A stretch of 64,000 bases of DNA from JBFWUW01 sp050247075 (lineage in GTDB: Bacteria; Planctomycetota; Planctomycetia; Pirellulales; JBFWUW01). Under the pieces are notes generated by a model. That model ran no database searches. It saw nothing but the letters and a program-made list of their open reading frames with translations, and was not told where the DNA came from. The translations under genes were made by a program, and so were the position numbers. Location: assembly GCA_050247075.1 (NCBI GenBank), contig JBFWUW010000026.1, positions 18,968-82,967 of the forward strand, read 5' to 3'. How positions within the stretch are numbered: position 1 is the first letter of the stretch; each line of letters opens with the position of its first letter. Shown here in pieces: positions 60,597 through 64,000 of this stretch.

Positions 60597-63477
60597 AGAC
60601 GCCGCGCTGACGCAATCCCAGGATGCTTCTTGCGCCGAGACCGACGACCTGTTCGACGCCTTGGCCGCGGAGTTCACCGCCCGGCTGCGGGCGGGCCAGC
60701 GGCCCAGTATCGAGGATTTCTGCCGTCGGCTGCCCCAACAGGCCGAACTGTTGCGCGAACTGCTGCCCACCATCGCCGCGATCGAAGGGGTAAAATCACC
60801 GCCGTTATCGGGAGCGGGCCGGGCAGCGGCACCGGGCAAGATAAACATGCCGGTCCAACTGGGCGATTTTCGCCTGGTCCGTGAGATTGGCCGCGGCGGC
60901 ATGGGCGTGGTGTACGAAGCGCGGCAAATGTCGTTGGCCCGGCCCGTGGCGCTCAAGGTGCTGCCTCCGCACGTGTTGGATGAAAAGCGGATTGAGCGGT
61001 TTGAGCAAGAAGCCCGCATCGCCGCTTGCCTGCACCACCCCCACATCGTGCCGGTGTTTGGCGTGGGACGCGACAACGGCTGGCATTTCTACGTCATGCA
61101 GTTGATCGACGGCCAGGGGTTGGACCATATTCTAGCCAGTGCCAATGGCCCGTTCGACCCGCGCCGCGCGGCCGAGATCGGCCGCGATGTGGCCTGGGCG
61201 CTGCATCAGGCCCACACCCAAGACACTTTGCACCGCGATGTCAAGCCGGCGAATATCCTGCTGGATCAGGCGGGCCATGTGTGGATCACCGACTTCGGAC
61301 TGGCGCAGATTTTGGAATCGAACGTCTCGCTCAGCATGCAGTTTGCCGGAACGTTGCGTTATATGCCGCCGGAGCGGTTTCATGGCCAGTCCGACGCCCG
61401 GGGCGATGTCTACAGCTTAGGCATCACCCTGTACGAAATGCTATCTGGCCAGCCGGCGTTTGATGCCGCAACCAATCTGGAACTGATCCGCAAGATTACC
61501 GATACGGAATTGCCGCGGCTGAAAAGCGTCTGTCCGCAAGTGCCGCGCGACCTGGAGACCATTGTGGCCAAGGCCACCGCCCGCGAACCAGCACAGCGCT
61601 ATGCCACCGCGGCGGATTTGGCCCACGACCTCGCGCGGTATCTGCAAGACCAGCCGATCCACGCCCGCCGCGTGCAACCGATAGAACGGGCCTGGCGCTG
61701 GTGCCGCCGCAATCGCCTTTCGGCGGCGGCGCTGGGTGTGGCCGTCATGTCGTTGCTGTCGCTGACTTTGGTGGCCAGCATCGGCTACTTCCGCGCGAAA
61801 GGCTTAAACGACGATTTGCAGACGTCGCTGGCAAGTGAAAAGGAATCACGCGAACAAGCCCAGGATGTCTCGGCTACGGCCTTGGAAGCGCTCGACCAGG
61901 TATTCACGCGGCTGGCACCGACAAGTTCGCTGGCCGCCGCCTTTACACCGGCGGGTGAATTGAGCGATAGCAGCGCTTCGGCCCCAATTGCATCGGCGGC
62001 CCCTTCGGTTTCGCCCCAGGTAGCGGCAGCCTTGGAAGAGTTGCTGCCCTACTATTTGCGGTTGGCCGAACAGCGCGGCAACGACCCGCGAATTCGCCGC
62101 CAGGCGGCCTTGGGCCTGCATCGCATTGGCCTCATTCATGCCCGGCTGGCCCGCTACGACGACGCTCGCCAGGCCTGGCAGCGGGCGTCCGACTTGTTGC
62201 AAGAGTTGGCGGCGGACCCCGCCGCCGGTGCATCGACGGGTGAACTGGCCACCATGTTGGCGGCCATCGACGGCGACCGCGGCGATTTGGAACTGGTTCA
62301 AGAACGCTACGACTTGTCGCGTGAGGCATACGAACGGGCGTTAAGCACGCTGACTGGCGTGGCGGAAGACAAGCTGACCTTTGAGGGGCGGCGTGAATTG
62401 GCCCGGGCACATTTGGCGTTGGCCGTTCGCGAGCGAATGCCCCCCGCTCCACCCGGCCGTGACGAGCGTGGTCCACCACCACGGGAAGGCCACGGGCCGC
62501 CGCGGCCAGGATTTGGTCCCCCACCCAGGCACCACGGTCCCGGTCCGGAAGGCCGCCGAGGTCCTCCACCCCGACCAGGAGACCATCCACCCGATGACGA
62601 TTTTTCACGGCCGGAAGACGAGCCAAACAACGCTGGTCCTCCCCTCGATGATGGCCGGCACGGGCCGGACCATGAAGATGGCCACCGGCCACCTCACGGG
62701 CGCCCGCCGCGGCACGAACCGCCACATGCGAAAATTGAGAAACCCGTTGACCCGCCGCAACGCGGCGAACATCTGCAAGCCGCTGGCGCGATTCTGGAAA
62801 AACTGTTGCTAGAACGGCCGTCCGATGCGCAAACCCGGCTGCTGCTGGCGCGATGGCACCGAGAGCGGGCTAGCGATGGCCGGCCCGCCGACTTCACGGC
62901 TGCGCAGTCCGAGTTTGCCCAGGCGACCGAGCTATTGCGCGGGCTGCGCGATGAGTTTCCCATGTCGCCCGACTTTGCCTTCGAACTCAGCGAGGCTCTG
63001 GCCGATGTTCGCCCGCGCGAGACGCCACCAGAATTATTGCCCGCGGCCGAACAGCAGCTCTTGGAAGCACTTTCCATTTCCGAGGCTCTCGTCCGCGACC
63101 ACCCGCAGACCACGGTCTATACGGCCGCCCAGGTCCATATTTTGCACCGGCTGGGGACGATTTCCCGGCACAACGGCCACCATCGCGATGCCGAGGCGGT
63201 TTACCGTCGCGGGCTGGCGCTGCAGCAAAAACTGGTCGAACAGTTCCCCGGCGTATTCGTGCAGGCCTATTGGCTGGCAAGGGTGCAATGGAGCCTGGCT
63301 GACTACCTGGCCGAAGAGCATCGCGGGCACGAAGCCATTCCTATCGTGGAATCGGCGTTGGAAGGCCTGCAGCCATACCTAACGGCCAACAACCCGCCCA
63401 AGATCGCCACGTTGGCCGAGGAACATCTGCGGTCGTTATTGGACGATCTGCAAAGGCCGCCCCGCCGCGACGAGTAG
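60574..63477 (+). CDS. Membrane Ser/Thr protein kinase with C-terminal TPR-like region
   Basis: 967 residues. N-terminal ~90 residues contain a SIEDFCRRLPQQAELLREL motif that precedes planctomycete kinases. Kinase domain ~98-360: IGRGGMGVVYEA, Lys128 in VALKVL, HRDVKPANILL (Asp221), DFGLAQ at 240. Membrane helix ~385-405 (AALGVAVMSLLSLTLVASIG). The extracytoplasmic C-terminus has helical repeats, interrupted at ~625-730 by a Pro/Gly/His/Arg-rich low-complexity stretch. Linked to the sigma factor by overlap; likely a signal-sensing kinase that acts on it or its anti-sigma. Confidence 0.92.
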   Translation: MTPLQTNKDAALTQSQDASCAETDDLFDALAAEFTARLRAGQRPSIEDFCRRLPQQAELLRELLPTIAAIEGVKSPPLSGAGRAAAPGKINMPVQLGDFRLVREIGRGGMGVVYEARQMSLARPVALKVLPPHVLDEKRIERFEQEARIAACLHHPHIVPVFGVGRDNGWHFYVMQLIDGQGLDHILASANGPFDPRRAAEIGRDVAWALHQAHTQDTLHRDVKPANILLDQAGHVWITDFGLAQILESNVSLSMQFAGTLRYMPPERFHGQSDARGDVYSLGITLYEMLSGQPAFDAATNLELIRKITDTELPRLKSVCPQVPRDLETIVAKATAREPAQRYATAADLAHDLARYLQDQPIHARRVQPIERAWRWCRRNRLSAAALGVAVMSLLSLTLVASIGYFRAKGLNDDLQTSLASEKESREQAQDVSATALEALDQVFTRLAPTSSLAAAFTPAGELSDSSASAPIASAAPSVSPQVAAALEELLPYYLRLAEQRGNDPRIRRQAALGLHRIGLIHARLARYDDARQAWQRASDLLQELAADPAAGASTGELATMLAAIDGDRGDLELVQERYDLSREAYERALSTLTGVAEDKLTFEGRRELARAHLALAVRERMPPAPPGRDERGPPPREGHGPPRPGFGPPPRHHGPGPEGRRGPPPRPGDHPPDDDFSRPEDEPNNAGPPLDDGRHGPDHEDGHRPPHGRPPRHEPPHAKIEKPVDPPQRGEHLQAAGAILEKLLLERPSDAQTRLLLARWHRERASDGRPADFTAAQSEFAQATELLRGLRDEFPMSPDFAFELSEALADVRPRETPPELLPAAEQQLLEALSISEALVRDHPQTTVYTAAQVHILHRLGTISRHNGHHRDAEAVYRRGLALQQKLVEQFPGVFVQAYWLARVQWSLADYLAEEHRGHEAIPIVESALEGLQPYLTANNPPKIATLAEEHLRSLLDDLQRPPRRDE

Positions 63478-63665
63478 CGGCCGTATCGCCGCCCCGTAGC
63501 CGCGTGGATCTTGCCATGTTGGCCTACGCGGCGTTTGATGGTCCATGCCTGTCAAGTCTGGCCGAAATGGCAAGTCGAACACGCACCAAGCCGGCAAAGT
63601 AGGAGCTTTGCGGCTAGGTGGCCCAAACACTGGTTGTAGGGCCTTGCGGCGTTTACAATAAAAAC

Positions 63666-64000
63666 ATGGCGGTCCTGGCGGACTGGTTTTCTTGTCGCGG
63701 CCGCCGATTGCCGTGTTGGGGCCTGCCCGCGATCAGCCGAATTATTTTCGGCAGGAGGAGTTCCCTGGAACCTGGCCGTTTTCGAATTGGACTGATTACC
63801 GTCATCGGGCTGGTGCTGTTGCGCCTGGGCTGCGGTTGGCATTTTCTGCAAGAAGGCATCTGGAAGCGCGAGAACCCCAGTTTCTCGGCGGCCGGTTTTC
63901 TAAGGCAATCGCGGGGACCGCTGCGCGACCGTTTCCTCAACCTGATTCCAGATATCGACGGCCAGGAGCGCCTGAGCCCCGAGACCATGAGCCAGCGCTG
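63666..64000 (+). CDS. Membrane protein, 5' part (runs off the window)
   Basis: Open from ATG 63666 to the window end (111 codons). ADWFSCRGRRLPCWGLPAIS is basic, then EPGRFRIGLITVIGLVLLRL is one membrane helix, then GWHFLQEGIWKRENPSFSAA resembles the first part of a DoxX-like membrane protein, an arrangement found in planctomycetes. The stop lies outside the window. Moderate certainty of family. Confidence 0.6.
   Translation, partial: MAVLADWFSCRGRRLPCWGLPAISRIIFGRRSSLEPGRFRIGLITVIGLVLLRLGCGWHFLQEGIWKRENPSFSAAGFLRQSRGPLRDRFLNLIPDIDGQERLSPETMSQR

Noticed and set aside
63653..63988. Minus-strand ORF at the right edge
   Set aside because: The plus strand here has a better membrane-protein start; the minus frame lacks pattern.

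Overview
The window reads as chromosome of a planctomycete, probably near the Pirellulales. Evidence: GC-rich coding, overlapping ECF sigma factor and giant Ser/Thr kinase genes, a kinase with long leucine-rich tandem modules, a Minf_1886-type protein, TPR lipoproteins and many small proteins of a type I associate with planctomycetes. Family names are from memory of the families; no search was run.

Layout. (1) 1-5.1 kb: the end of an RHS protein with a variable tip and a possible immunity gene, an RHS gene remnant, and a TPR/glycosyltransferase/DUF6165 fusion. (2) 5.1-21.6 kb: a nearly all-plus-strand accessory block of DNA-handling genes. It holds DUF3467, DUF1257 (Ycf35-like), DUF2997, a Ycf46-like AAA ATPase, a SWIM-domain ATP-dependent DNA ligase, a WGR protein, a sliding-clamp-like protein, a recombination-type helper and a PD-(D/E)XK nuclease, with many small unknown genes in 4-bp-overlap operons. 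An ABC-three-component (ABC-3C) defence cassette sits inside it at 9.2-12.2 kb. (3) 21.9-33.6 kb: cargo: a 1900-residue kinase/LRR receptor, a ferredoxin-MBL hydrolase, a thioesterase, a two-gene GTPase system and a Cro/XRE regulator. (4) 33.6-42.04 kb: plasmid-like maintenance: a 0.4 kb region dense in palindromes, a DUF3102 gene, a four-copy iteron array beside two replication-type genes, a palindromic operator, a small regulator, a tyrosine recombinase, and the 3' half of a tRNA-Val(UAC), which is the likely attachment site and right border of the element. (5) 42-45.7 kb: a border zone with an HNH nuclease, small genes and a cytoplasmic sugar-binding-type protein. (6) 45.7-64 kb: ordinary chromosome: dinB, apbE, TPR lipoprotein, PSP1, Minf_1886-type, DksA/TraR type, typA, urea transporter/M23 peptidase fusion, a PLP decarboxylase/ATP-grasp/PqqD cluster, sigma factor plus kinase, and the start of a membrane protein gene.

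My reading is that much of the left 42 kb is one integrated element (an ICE or integrated plasmid) that carries its own origin and DNA-processing toolkit and at least two conflict-type cargo systems. Its left border was not found in the window.
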